From CAZPRY01 sp964589175 (GTDB taxonomy: Bacteria > Fidelibacterota > UBA2242), in the NCBI GenBank assembly GCA_964589175.1, contig CAZPRY010000001.1, forward strand, positions 62,001 to 126,000: 64,000 nucleotides of DNA, written 5' to 3'. Shown piece by piece: positions 1 to 7,577 of this stretch. The translations under genes were made by a program, and so were the position numbers. The stretch's first letter is position 1; every line of letters begins with the position of its first letter. The notes below the pieces were generated by a model, which saw nothing but the letters and a program-made list of their open reading frames with translations, did no database searches and was not told where the DNA came from.

Positions 1-268
1 TACCAATGTTGGCAATCCGCTGGGCTTCATCGATAATCAGCAGTTGATTCTTGCCGATTAGGGTTTTCAGTTGAGTGCTGGTAGTGTTGGATAAAAGACC
101 GCGTACGTCTACTTCATCGCCGTTTAAATAGAGTGTGGGAACTTCAGTCTTTTGCACGATTCGGTTGACCAGGGTGGTTTTTCCTACCTGCCTTGCGCCC
201 AATATCAGGATTGCTTTGCCCTTAAAAATCTGTTCGGAAATTTTTGATTCGAGAATACGTGAGATCAT
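1..268 (-). CDS. AAA_14/DUF4143-type ATPase, N-terminal part (runs off the window)
   Basis: The open frame begins with ATG at 268 and leaves the window at base 1, giving 89 N-terminal residues. A Walker A motif GARQVGKTT is seen near residues 24-32 and a Walker B-like LLIIDEAQ near residues 76-83. Both motifs and their spacing are those of the AAA_14 domain that precedes DUF4143 in a large family of bacterial and archaeal P-loop ATPases of poorly known role; many are encoded in mobile or accessory regions. The C-terminal half is outside the window, so the DUF4143 part is inferred. Two palindromes lie immediately upstream and may control it. Confidence 0.8.
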   Translation of the reverse strand, partial: MISRILESKISEQIFKGKAILILGARQVGKTTLVNRIVQKTEVPTLYLNGDEVDVRGLLSNTTSTQLKTLIGKNQLLIIDEAQRIANIG

Positions 269-284
269 GCGAAAATATAAACAT

Positions 285-302
285 TTGCGATTCAAATCGC
301 AA
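285..302. promoter_or_regulatory. Perfect 18-bp inverted repeat upstream of the AAA_14 gene
   Basis: Arms TTGCGATT and AATCGCAA flank a CA centre. It lies 17 bp upstream of the ATPase start. A/T-rich arms (ATATAAA and TTTATAT) extend the symmetry with a one-base offset. It looks like an operator; the regulator is unknown. Confidence 0.5.
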
Positions 303-311
303 TATTTATAT

Positions 312-339
312 GAATTTTGCGATTACGATCGCAGAATTC
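312..339. promoter_or_regulatory. Second palindrome with the same core, 32 bp from the first
   Basis: Symmetric outer arms GAATT/AATTC enclose a TTGCGATT-AC-GATCGCAG core that repeats the TGCGAT...ATCGCA arms of the site at 285-302. The centre-to-centre distance is 32 bp, about three helical turns, consistent with cooperative binding of one dimeric regulator to the same DNA face. Confidence 0.5.
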
Positions 340-402
340 ATGTTTTTGAATCATTTGCCACACTTAGACCTGGTTAATACCGGGACGTAGCTTGAATCGG
401 AT

Positions 403-546
403 TTATTTCGATTTGCGTTTCTTCGGCTTGCGTTCGCAGTAGGGTAGTCCGCCCTTGGCGTAGTGGTGTGCGCGGCAGGCCTCGCAATATCCGTAGCGGT
501 TGCATTTCTTTTTACGGCAGGGACAATTTTCGATTCGCGGTTCCAT
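403..546 (-). CDS. Small Cys-rich, basic, probable zinc-binding protein (47 aa)
   Basis: ATG at 546 follows GGGGAAG by about 8 bases and gives a 47-residue protein ending at TAA (403-405). Six cysteines (positions 8, 10, 15, 21, 24, 37) and paired histidines (27, 28) are packed into 47 residues, in the order CPC, C, C-x2-C, HH, C; the C-terminus is a run of Lys/Arg. This resembles small zinc-ribbon proteins that bind nucleic acid or the ribosome. I do not recognise a named family. The regular Cys spacing, start signal and clean stop support a real gene. Confidence 0.6.
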   Translation of the reverse strand: MEPRIENCPCRKKKCNRYGYCEACRAHHYAKGGLPYCERKPKKRKSK

Positions 547-722
547 AGTTGATCTTCCCCGGAAACATGTTCGGAGCAATTTTTCCTGGATTAAAACTTA
601 ATTGCCTTGCGGAGCGATTCAAAATCTGTTGAAATCGAAGAAATCGATAAATCCGAAAGCAATGCGCGACTGGCGGGGTATTCCGGTTGCAGCAATCGGA
701 GGAATAATCTCCGGCGGTATCT

Positions 723-1187
723 CTAATGAGCGTGGCCGTGATCCAGCTCTTCAGGTTCGGCCAGGCGGATGTCCACGATTTCGGTTTCGAAGTGCAGAAC
801 TTCGCCGGCCAGCGGATGGTTTAGGTCAAGCACGACCTCTGTATCGGTGTATGATTTTACCACGACCTCAAACTGCCGTCCATCGTCATTTTGCCCGGTC
901 AGTACCAATCCCTTTTTTACCTCGACATCAGGCGGCATCTCGTCACGGGCGATTACCTGATACAACTGCTCGTTCACCGATCCGTAGCCGTCCTCAGGCT
1001 GGATCGTTACGGATTTTTTGTCGCCGATTTTCATATCGATCAACTCGTTTTCGAGGCCCGGTATAATCTGTGAATGCCCGCAGAGGAAGCTGAGCGGTTC
1101 GCTGCCTTCGGATGAATCGATAATCTCACCCGAATCGAGGGTGAGCGTATAATGCATGGATACGACTGCGTCCTTTTTTATCTGCAT
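723..1187 (-). CDS. slyD: FKBP-type peptidyl-prolyl cis-trans isomerase, SlyD-like
   Basis: A 154-residue cytosolic prolyl isomerase/chaperone of the SlyD branch. The FKBP fold is split by an inserted 'flap' chaperone domain (about residues 66-122), as in SlyD. The N-terminus (MQIKKDAVVSMHYTL) and the DSSEGSEPLSFLCG segment fit the catalytic half. The C-terminus ends in HGHAH, a very short remnant of the His-rich nickel-binding tail of enterobacterial SlyD, so metal storage is doubtful. I place the start at 1187 because AAGGAG lies 7 bases upstream; the in-frame ATG at 1214 has no good ribosome site. A promoter candidate lies just upstream. Confidence 0.9.
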   Translation of the reverse strand: MQIKKDAVVSMHYTLTLDSGEIIDSSEGSEPLSFLCGHSQIIPGLENELIDMKIGDKKSVTIQPEDGYGSVNEQLYQVIARDEMPPDVEVKKGLVLTGQNDDGRQFEVVVKSYTDTEVVLDLNHPLAGEVLHFETEIVDIRLAEPEELDHGHAH

Positions 1188-1221
1188 AATAACTCCTTCG
1201 TTTGAGCCAAACATGATCGTG

Positions 1222-1251
1222 ACTACAGAGGGAGTCCATGCAGAAAGTCAA
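1222..1251 (-). promoter_or_regulatory. Candidate promoter for slyD
   Basis: On the minus strand, TTGACT (1251-1246) and TGTAGT (1227-1222) are separated by 18 bp, 35 bp upstream of the chosen slyD start. Pattern match only. Confidence 0.35.
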
Positions 1252-1402
1252 CACATTCGGCGGTATTGGTAAGCTAATAAAGTCCTTTCATCAAAAATCA
1301 GGGCTGGAATATAATGAAAAAAATGTATTTAGCGAATGATTTATTCTTGAGACGCGCAGGCTGGACCCGCTCGATGTCAGATTTAAATTTCGGTAAATAA
1401 TA

Positions 1403-1412
1403 AAAACGTTTT
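1403..1412. promoter_or_regulatory. LacI-type operator candidate (distal)
   Basis: A perfect palindrome AAAACGTTTT with the central CpG typical of LacI-family operators, inside a longer imperfectly symmetric A/T-rich stretch. It lies about 200 bp upstream of the proximal site, a spacing compatible with looping. Confidence 0.45.
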
Positions 1413-1579
1413 ATCATGTTTACGACGTAATATTGCATAGGGGCCGTTTGGCGCCAGGGTTTTATAAACGATGTTTTGTTGAGCTGATTAGATCGATATA
1501 AAAAGCATCTATTAATAGATATGTATAAACGGGTGAATTGGGAGAGGCGATTATTTTATAATGGTAGCGACAAAAAGGC

Positions 1580-1608
1580 TTGACAAATATATTTTAATAA
1601 AATAGATT
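1580..1608 (+). promoter_or_regulatory. Candidate sigma70-type promoter of the lacI pair
   Basis: TTGACA (1580-1585), 17-bp spacer, TAGATT (1603-1608). The transcript would begin at or just after the AAACGTTT palindrome, so a repressor bound there would block it. Confidence 0.6.
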
Positions 1609-1609
1609 A

Positions 1610-1617
1610 AAACGTTT
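1610..1617. promoter_or_regulatory. LacI-type operator candidate (proximal)
   Basis: Palindrome AAACGTTT with a central CpG, abutting the -10 element and 20 bp upstream of the lacI start. Position and sequence suggest autoregulation by one of the two LacI proteins encoded next. Confidence 0.5.
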
Positions 1618-1637
1618 CGATTATTGGGGAAGGATTT

Positions 1638-2678
1638 ATGGCGACAACCATTAAAGACATTGCGGAAAAAGCCGGTGTTTCCATCTCGACGGTTTCCTTG
1701 ATTTTAAACAATAAGGGTCGGGTCGCTCATTCTACCCGGCAGCAGGTTGAGACAATTATCCGGGACTTAAACTACCGGCCGCTGCATTCGGCGCGCAAAC
1801 TGGCAACCCAGATGACCGGAAATGTCGGATACATCATCTGGGAAGAATATTTTTCCGAAGTGGAAATGTTCTATAGCCAGGTTTTTCTCGGGATGGAATG
1901 TGCCGCCCGTGTGAACGATTACTATATACTGTTGACGACGGTCAAGGAGAAGTTCAATCCGAAAACAGATTTGCCAAGGTTCCTTAAGTATAATGACGTT
2001 GACGGAGTCGTTCTGGTGGGCCGGGTGCCGATGACATTGATCGAATACCTGGATCATCAGAAGATACCCTTCGTGCTGATCGACTATGAGGTGCCTGGCA
2101 AAAATTATAATTATATCAAGATCGACAACTACAACGGGGCTTTTCGGGCAGTCGAAAACCTTGTTCTGTCAGGCCGGAAAAATATCGCTTTTGTGGGGGG
2201 ATCCTATTTTCACCCCTCCATAAAAGAGAGATACCGGGGCTACCGCGAGGCCCTTGAGATTCACAATTTCGAGATATCCAGGATTGAAAAGTACAGTTAT
2301 CGTAAAAATATAGAGACATCCCGATCCGTCGGGGAGGCCGGTGCGGCCTATCTTTTGGAAGCCTATCCCGAAATCGACGCCATCTTCGCCTGCACGGATC
2401 ACACGGCGCTGGGCGTCATCGAAGGTATCCAGAAGTTGAATCGCAAAATCCCGGATGAAATAGCGATAATCGGGTTTGATGATATATCGCTTGCGATGTA
2501 CAACAAACCGAAATTATCCACCCTCAGTGTTCCTAAAATGGAAATCGGGAAAGCGGCCTTCAAATTGCTGAATGAATTGATCAATAATCCCGGGATGGCC
2601 CCCCAAACGAGGGTCTTATCCGTCGATCTGATAATTCGGGAAAGCAGTCTGTCGAATGGTGATGGTAATCGACCTTGA
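1638..2678 (+). CDS. LacI-family transcriptional regulator (first of a tandem pair)
   Basis: A 346-residue regulator with the full LacI architecture: N-terminal helix-turn-helix (IKDIAEKAGVSISTVSLIL, residues 5-23), a hinge helix around residues 48-58, then a periplasmic-binding-protein-like effector domain to the end. Motifs such as DAIFACTDHTALGVIEG and AIIGFDDISLA are diagnostic. These proteins bind a sugar or sugar-like effector and repress, sometimes activate, catabolic genes. It stands directly upstream of a second LacI gene and a block of CBM, TonB, GH26 and sulfatase genes, so a glycan-derived ligand is likely. AAGGATTT precedes the ATG. The effector cannot be told from sequence. Confidence 0.93.
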   Translation: MATTIKDIAEKAGVSISTVSLILNNKGRVAHSTRQQVETIIRDLNYRPLHSARKLATQMTGNVGYIIWEEYFSEVEMFYSQVFLGMECAARVNDYYILLTTVKEKFNPKTDLPRFLKYNDVDGVVLVGRVPMTLIEYLDHQKIPFVLIDYEVPGKNYNYIKIDNYNGAFRAVENLVLSGRKNIAFVGGSYFHPSIKERYRGYREALEIHNFEISRIEKYSYRKNIETSRSVGEAGAAYLLEAYPEIDAIFACTDHTALGVIEGIQKLNRKIPDEIAIIGFDDISLAMYNKPKLSTLSVPKMEIGKAAFKLLNELINNPGMAPQTRVLSVDLIIRESSLSNGDGNRP

Positions 2679-2723
2679 ATTGGAAGTCTGTTGTGAATAT
2701 TCATGGTTTTATGGAGTTCTCAA

Positions 2724-3740
2724 ATGATTACAATTAAAGATATAGCCCAAGCCGCCGAATGTTCCCTGTCGACCGTATCGAAAGCGATCAATGGCAGAGA
2801 TGATATCAGCGCCTCGACGCGCGCGCGGATCCTCAAAATCGTTGAAGAATTGGATTACACTCCCAACGCATTCGGCAAAGGATTGAAAAATAAAAAAACC
2901 GAAAATATTGGCGTGATTTTTTCCCGGGAAAGCAGACCTCTGTCATTGAATCCGTTCTACTCCCGGGTGCTGGAGGGAATAGAAGCCGAATTGGCAATCA
3001 ACGACTATAATCTGGTCTTGCACATGTTACCTGAAAAATATGACGGCGAGTATCCGAAAATGCTTAAAGAGCATAACGTAGACGGCATCATCCTGTTCAG
3101 TGCTCTGCATGATCGACTGATCCAGCAGCTGTCGGATGACATGATTCCGATGGTGCATGTGGATCCCGGTGTGAATTCGGACAGGTGCAGCCAGGTGATC
3201 ATTGATAATGAACGCGGCGCTTTTCTGGCAACCCAGTATTTGATCCATAATGGACATAAGAAAATCGCCTTTATATCCCCTGATATTGATCGCGAGAGCT
3301 TTCGTCTGCGATATCTCGGATTTCGACGCGCCATGGATCATTATCGTCTGAAAATGGATGAACGCTACATACGGATAGGCGGGCTGGAACAGGGGTATGA
3401 GCAGGTCAGGGATCTGGTGCAATTAAAGAAACGCCCAACAGCCATTTTTATCACCAATGATCTCAACGTCATGTACGCCTATCAGGCGATTAAGGACTGT
3501 AATCTGACGCTTCCCGATGATATCAGCATCATCGGATTCGATGATATTTCGTGGGCGAAAAGCGCCACGCCGTCTTTGACCACCATCCGGGTTTATAAGG
3601 AGGAGATGGGATCCATCGCCGTCCGGATGCTATTGAGAATTATTAATAACGAATTGAATTCTCCGGTGACGACTATGATTCCGGTGAGACTGGTCGAACG
3701 AAAATCGGTTAAAAATCTCTCCCAACCGGATGGAACATAG
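2724..3740 (+). CDS. LacI-family transcriptional regulator (second of the pair)
   Basis: A 338-residue LacI-family protein: HTH (IKDIAQAAECSLSTVSKAI) at the N-terminus, effector-binding domain with PTAIFITNDLNVMYA and SIIGFDDISWA near the C-terminus. Start at 2724 is preferred because GGAG sits 7 bases upstream; the in-frame ATG at 2703 would add seven unrelated residues. It lies 45 bp after the first lacI and probably shares its transcript. Its recognition helix differs from the neighbour (AECSLSTVSKAI against AGVSISTVSLIL), so the two may read related but not identical operators or answer to two different ligands. Confidence 0.93.
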   Translation: MITIKDIAQAAECSLSTVSKAINGRDDISASTRARILKIVEELDYTPNAFGKGLKNKKTENIGVIFSRESRPLSLNPFYSRVLEGIEAELAINDYNLVLHMLPEKYDGEYPKMLKEHNVDGIILFSALHDRLIQQLSDDMIPMVHVDPGVNSDRCSQVIIDNERGAFLATQYLIHNGHKKIAFISPDIDRESFRLRYLGFRRAMDHYRLKMDERYIRIGGLEQGYEQVRDLVQLKKRPTAIFITNDLNVMYAYQAIKDCNLTLPDDISIIGFDDISWAKSATPSLTTIRVYKEEMGSIAVRMLLRIINNELNSPVTTMIPVRLVERKSVKNLSQPDGT

Positions 3741-3801
3741 TGAACATCAGATATCAAAATACACGATAAGATGAACAATATCACACGAGAGGAGGACTGA
3801 A

Positions 3802-6800
3802 ATGAAGAGGGCTATTGTATTTTTTTGCGTATGCACCGTTGCCTTGAGCGGGGGTCTGTTTGCTCAGGTGATTTTTGATTTTGAAACGGATAATGGCGGA
3901 TTTACACTAAAGTCCGATCCAAATTATGATTTGATTACTTCGGTAGCACAAGCCAGCGATCCTTCCGGCTTAAGCGGCGGGGCCCTGGCAGTCACCATGG
4001 ATTTTAATGCATCGACCGGAAAGAAGGGAAATGCCTATGTCGCAGCTTTTGATCCCGGAGATGCTCGTGTAATAACTTTTTATGTTTGGTTGCCAAGCGG
4101 TATACCGGATTCCACTTACATCAAGTATTTTGCTCAGGATAAAAATTGGACTTACACCGATGCTCAATTCTGGGTCAGTGCTATTCCCAAAGAAGTCTGG
4201 TTTCCATTGCAATTGAACCTGGAGGCTGCAAATATTAAGAGTAGCTCCTTCGATGTGGCCGAAGGTGCTCTACAAACTCTTGGAATTCAATTTATCTCCA
4301 GTTATGAACACGATGCGGATGCTTCCTGGACCGGCACTGCTTATATCGATAATGTTACTCTTTTAGGCGTTAATCCGACAGTGCTGTTTGATTTCGAAAG
4401 CGATGATAGTGGGTTTATATTAGCTTACGATTTTTTTACATCTCTGGTGCACGCCGCAGATCCAGCCGCTGCAAGTAGTGGTGCTCTGGCAGCCACCCTA
4501 AATGCAGATTTGACAGCCAATAAAAAAGGGAATGTATATAAGAATACAAAGATTGGCGCAAGTGATGCCCATATGGCAACTGTTTATGTCTGGTGTCCGG
4601 CAGACTTACCCAATAACGTCTATTTCAAGTTTTATTTTAAGGATAATAACTGGACGACCGCGTATTCGAATTATCTGTATTATGCCAGTGCTATACCCAA
4701 AGAAGTTTGGTATCCACTGCAATACGATCTGGAAGCAGCCCACCTTAAGAGCAGTTCTTTCGATGTAGCGGAAGGTGATTTGCAGACGGTGGGGCTTGAG
4801 GTGCAATCCTACGGTTTGTCAGGTGCTGACACGCTTTATACCGGCACGATCTACATTGATAATATTTCGTTTTTAGGTGTTGAGGTTCCTGATGAAAGAC
4901 CCAGATATGTCATCGCTGATTTTGAAGATGAAGCCGAAGGAACGGTTGGCTTTAAAGCCAGTACTTCAGCCGGATATGCAGCGCTTACCAATGTAGCCCG
5001 GATAGCCGATCCGACTTCTGAAACAGTCGGTGTGCTCGGTACCGATTGGAATTTCAGTCTGGCAACCAAAGGCTGGGCATACAATTCGACCTTTGATCTG
5101 CTCTGGGATTCCACCGGGTATGCCGCCGGCGGTCCTCTTGATACCGGGGCCACGGCTGTTTCCATAGATATTTTTATTCCCGGCGATTTTCCGGTTTCCG
5201 GGGAATCTTTCGGACTTGTTCTGCGTGATCATAAAAACTGGAAATGGTATGAGAGTAAGTTTACGGTCGATGGATCCAATCTGGTTGCCGGACAGTGGAA
5301 TACCTTGGAGATAGATGTACTCTATTATTTCGGTCTGGAAAACAAATTTTTCCCTTACTATACCGTTGATTTTGGAGTACAGATCTCTCATTCCAGCAAT
5401 AATACCTGGACTGGCAGCATTCTTTTCGATAATGTGACATTGATAGGTGTGGAAGCACCGGAAGAACCGATTGATGAAACTCCCAAATATGTCGTGGCAG
5501 CTTTCGAAAAAGAGGCGGCCGGTGTCCAGGGTTATGCGAAAAGCACAACGGCAGGTTTCGAAGCCTGCACGGGAGTCGCACGTATTGCCGATCCGACCAG
5601 TGTGTCCGAAGGCGTCTTGAGCGGCAGCTGGGATTTCAGCCGCAGCGCGAAAGGATACATCGGTAACGGCAGTTTCAATCTTTTCTGGGCCGATACGGGT
5701 ACCGTGGTCGATACCGGCGCCACGGCTATCCGGGTCGACGTTTGGATTCCGGCTGACTTTCCGGTCTCCGACGGGACACTGGGCCTGGTTCTGCGCGACA
5801 AGGTGGGCTGGACCTGGAACGAAACGAAATATCCTCTTAGCGATTCAATAACAGTCGTTCCCGGTGCGTGGAACACCTTTTCTTTGGATGTTTTGCAGTA
5901 TATCTTGAATGGCACGTTTAATCCGTATGGGACGAGTTCCTTTGGTATTCAGCTGCAGCATTCGAGCAATACCACCTGGCAAGGTGACGTTTATTTCGAT
6001 AACGTTACTCTGGTGGGAGTCGAAGAACCCGAAGGCGTTTTGGTATCACCGATTTCGATTGGAGCGGTCGAGACCTACAGCGATGTTGGGATTCCCTTCG
6101 ATTATGTCCATATCGTCTGGGTGGATAATACAATCGGTTCCGAAACATACCGGGTCTACGTGAGCCTGTCCGAAATCACCGATCTGGATGCAGCCGGTGT
6201 CACCCGGATCGCGCGTGAAATTCCCCATGGAACGGAATACTGGAATTACCGGCCCTATAGCCGTACGGCGGAAGAAAATACCTATTATTTCGCCGTGATT
6301 GCAATGGGTGCCGACGGTACCCTCAGCGATCTGAATAATGACTGCAAAGTCGGACCTGTTACGATTACGACTTCGGCTACGGCCAAAGCGTTGTACGATC
6401 CGTGGTTTGCCCAATCCTTCGTGTTGGACGGCTTGGATACGGAATTTCTGGATATGCACAAAGCCTATTTAATCACCGCCGAAGTGGCCGGGGGAACGGA
6501 TACTGCCGGCTGGACGCCGGCATCCACCGATATGAGTTTCAAGACTACTTTTGTGGTTGATGACGATTATCTCTATATCTCCACGGATGTGACCGATAAT
6601 GATCTGAATGCTTCCGGGAACGAGGCTATCATCGGCGGCCAGGCCTGGATGGGCGACGCCTTGGAATTCTATATGGGCATCTATGATGTCAATCCGTTGC
6701 ATCAACTGCACGGTTACCGGGATGTGATGACCGAAGGAACCGGCGATTACCGGATTAGTTTCTGCGCTTGGGGAGAGGTGCAGAGCGCGACCGCCGTGCA

Positions 6801-7386
6801 CGCTTTTCCGGGACTTCAAAGCACGCATTACCAAAAATTTTCGGGTGACGGCTATATCATTGAAGCCCGTATTGCGCTGGATTCCCTGGCTCAGGGCGGC
6901 AATATCGACATTGCCGATGGCGTGATGCTGCCTCTCAGAATCGACGGGACGGATCTGGATCCGACTGACAACGACGAGACCCGGTCACTGATTGCTCAAT
7001 GGGGCAGTAATAGCAATAGCGAAAACTGGTTGAGACCGAGTTGCTGGGGCTACCTGGAGGTGTTGGTGGATCCGTCGATTTTGGCGATTGAAGAATCCGA
7101 TTTACCCAAACAGTTCCGGCTCTATCCCAACTATCCCAATCCCTTTAATCCGGTGACTACTATCCAATTTGAATTGCCCAAGGCAACTGATATTTCCATG
7201 GCGGTGTACGATCTGCTTGGCAATGAGGTTCGGACGCTGGTCAGGGAAAAGAAGGATGCCGGTACCTATTTTGTCCAATGGAATGGCCGCAATAACCAGG
7301 GCGCCCAGGTTACCAGCGGTATCTACTTTTGCCGATTTACGACACTTGAATATACGCGTACCCAGAAAATGATTTTCCTGAAGTAA
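3802..7386 (+). CDS. Secreted multi-CBM protein with T9SS sorting domain (1194 aa)
   Basis: Signal peptide (residues 1-21, cut after LFA), then four related beta-sandwich modules at about 22-190, 191-358, 367-547 and 562-737. Each begins with a DFE or FEKE-type strand and ends with a (Y/F)(I/F)DN(V/I)(T/S)(L/F)xGV strand, as in galactose-binding-like carbohydrate-binding modules. A fibronectin-III-like domain (755-865), a CBM9/DOMON-like domain (870-1095; VDDDYLYISTDVTDND, DALEFYMG) and a T9SS type A sorting domain (from LYPNYPNPFNP, 1107-1194) follow. No catalytic domain is recognised. The likely role is surface binding of a polysaccharide. AGGAGG precedes the ATG by 6 bases; a strong terminator follows. 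It sits between the LacI pair and the TonB operon. Confidence 0.85.
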   Translation: MKRAIVFFCVCTVALSGGLFAQVIFDFETDNGGFTLKSDPNYDLITSVAQASDPSGLSGGALAVTMDFNASTGKKGNAYVAAFDPGDARVITFYVWLPSGIPDSTYIKYFAQDKNWTYTDAQFWVSAIPKEVWFPLQLNLEAANIKSSSFDVAEGALQTLGIQFISSYEHDADASWTGTAYIDNVTLLGVNPTVLFDFESDDSGFILAYDFFTSLVHAADPAAASSGALAATLNADLTANKKGNVYKNTKIGASDAHMATVYVWCPADLPNNVYFKFYFKDNNWTTAYSNYLYYASAIPKEVWYPLQYDLEAAHLKSSSFDVAEGDLQTVGLEVQSYGLSGADTLYTGTIYIDNISFLGVEVPDERPRYVIADFEDEAEGTVGFKASTSAGYAALTNVARIADPTSETVGVLGTDWNFSLATKGWAYNSTFDLLWDSTGYAAGGPLDTGATAVSIDIFIPGDFPVSGESFGLVLRDHKNWKWYESKFTVDGSNLVAGQWNTLEIDVLYYFGLENKFFPYYTVDFGVQISHSSNNTWTGSILFDNVTLIGVEAPEEPIDETPKYVVAAFEKEAAGVQGYAKSTTAGFEACTGVARIADPTSVSEGVLSGSWDFSRSAKGYIGNGSFNLFWADTGTVVDTGATAIRVDVWIPADFPVSDGTLGLVLRDKVGWTWNETKYPLSDSITVVPGAWNTFSLDVLQYILNGTFNPYGTSSFGIQLQHSSNTTWQGDVYFDNVTLVGVEEPEGVLVSPISIGAVETYSDVGIPFDYVHIVWVDNTIGSETYRVYVSLSEITDLDAAGVTRIAREIPHGTEYWNYRPYSRTAEENTYYFAVIAMGADGTLSDLNNDCKVGPVTITTSATAKALYDPWFAQSFVLDGLDTEFLDMHKAYLITAEVAGGTDTAGWTPASTDMSFKTTFVVDDDYLYISTDVTDNDLNASGNEAIIGGQAWMGDALEFYMGIYDVNPLHQLHGYRDVMTEGTGDYRISFCAWGEVQSATAVHAFPGLQSTHYQKFSGDGYIIEARIALDSLAQGGNIDIADGVMLPLRIDGTDLDPTDNDETRSLIAQWGSNSNSENWLRPSCWGYLEVLVDPSILAIEESDLPKQFRLYPNYPNPFNPVTTIQFELPKATDISMAVYDLLGNEVRTLVREKKDAGTYFVQWNGRNNQGAQVTSGIYFCRFTTLEYTRTQKMIFLK

Positions 7387-7397
7387 TTCTCCCTTTG

Positions 7398-7435
7398 AAA
7401 ACGGAGCGGTTTCGAACAGAGATCGCTCCGTTTTT
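7398..7435 (+). terminator. Rho-independent terminator after the CBM protein
   Basis: An 11-bp stem (AAAACGGAGCG with CGCTCCGTTTT) around a 15-base loop ends in a run of T. It starts 11 bases after the stop codon of the CBM gene and separates it from the TonB operon. Confidence 0.85.
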
Positions 7436-7533
7436 GATCCATTCTTGCGTTGCTTTTTGATATTTCAAACAGGATCAGTTTGTTATTTTATCCTGTACTC
7501 TTAAGCAGAAAATATTTTAATTCTTCTATTGAT

Positions 7534-7547
7534 AAATCCCGGGTTTT
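7534..7547. promoter_or_regulatory. Possible LacI-type operator before the TonB operon
   Basis: AAATCCC/GGGTTTT forms a near-palindrome (one mismatch per arm) with a central CpG, 30 bp upstream of the TonB receptor start. It differs from the AAACGTTT sites near lacI, so the link to these regulators is only positional. Confidence 0.25.
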
Positions 7548-7577
7548 CAATCTTGGGATTGCCCGTTCGGAGGGAGC

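Larger units (their letters stand above)
1188..1637. other. Intergenic regulatory region between divergent slyD and lacI
   Basis: This 450-bp gap holds no convincing gene. It contains the slyD promoter candidate, two LacI-type palindromes and the promoter candidate for the first lacI gene. The stretch from about 1380 to 1620 is clearly more A/T-rich than the flanking genes. Confidence 0.6.

Noticed and set aside
602..1066. 154-residue frame on the plus strand opposite slyD
   Set aside because: It overlaps a clear SlyD gene, has biased Arg/Pro content typical of an antisense frame, and shows no motif or ribosome site.
1314..1400. 28-codon frame MKKMYLANDLF... before lacI
   Set aside because: No good ribosome site, no motif, and it lies in the regulatory gap; chance frame most likely.
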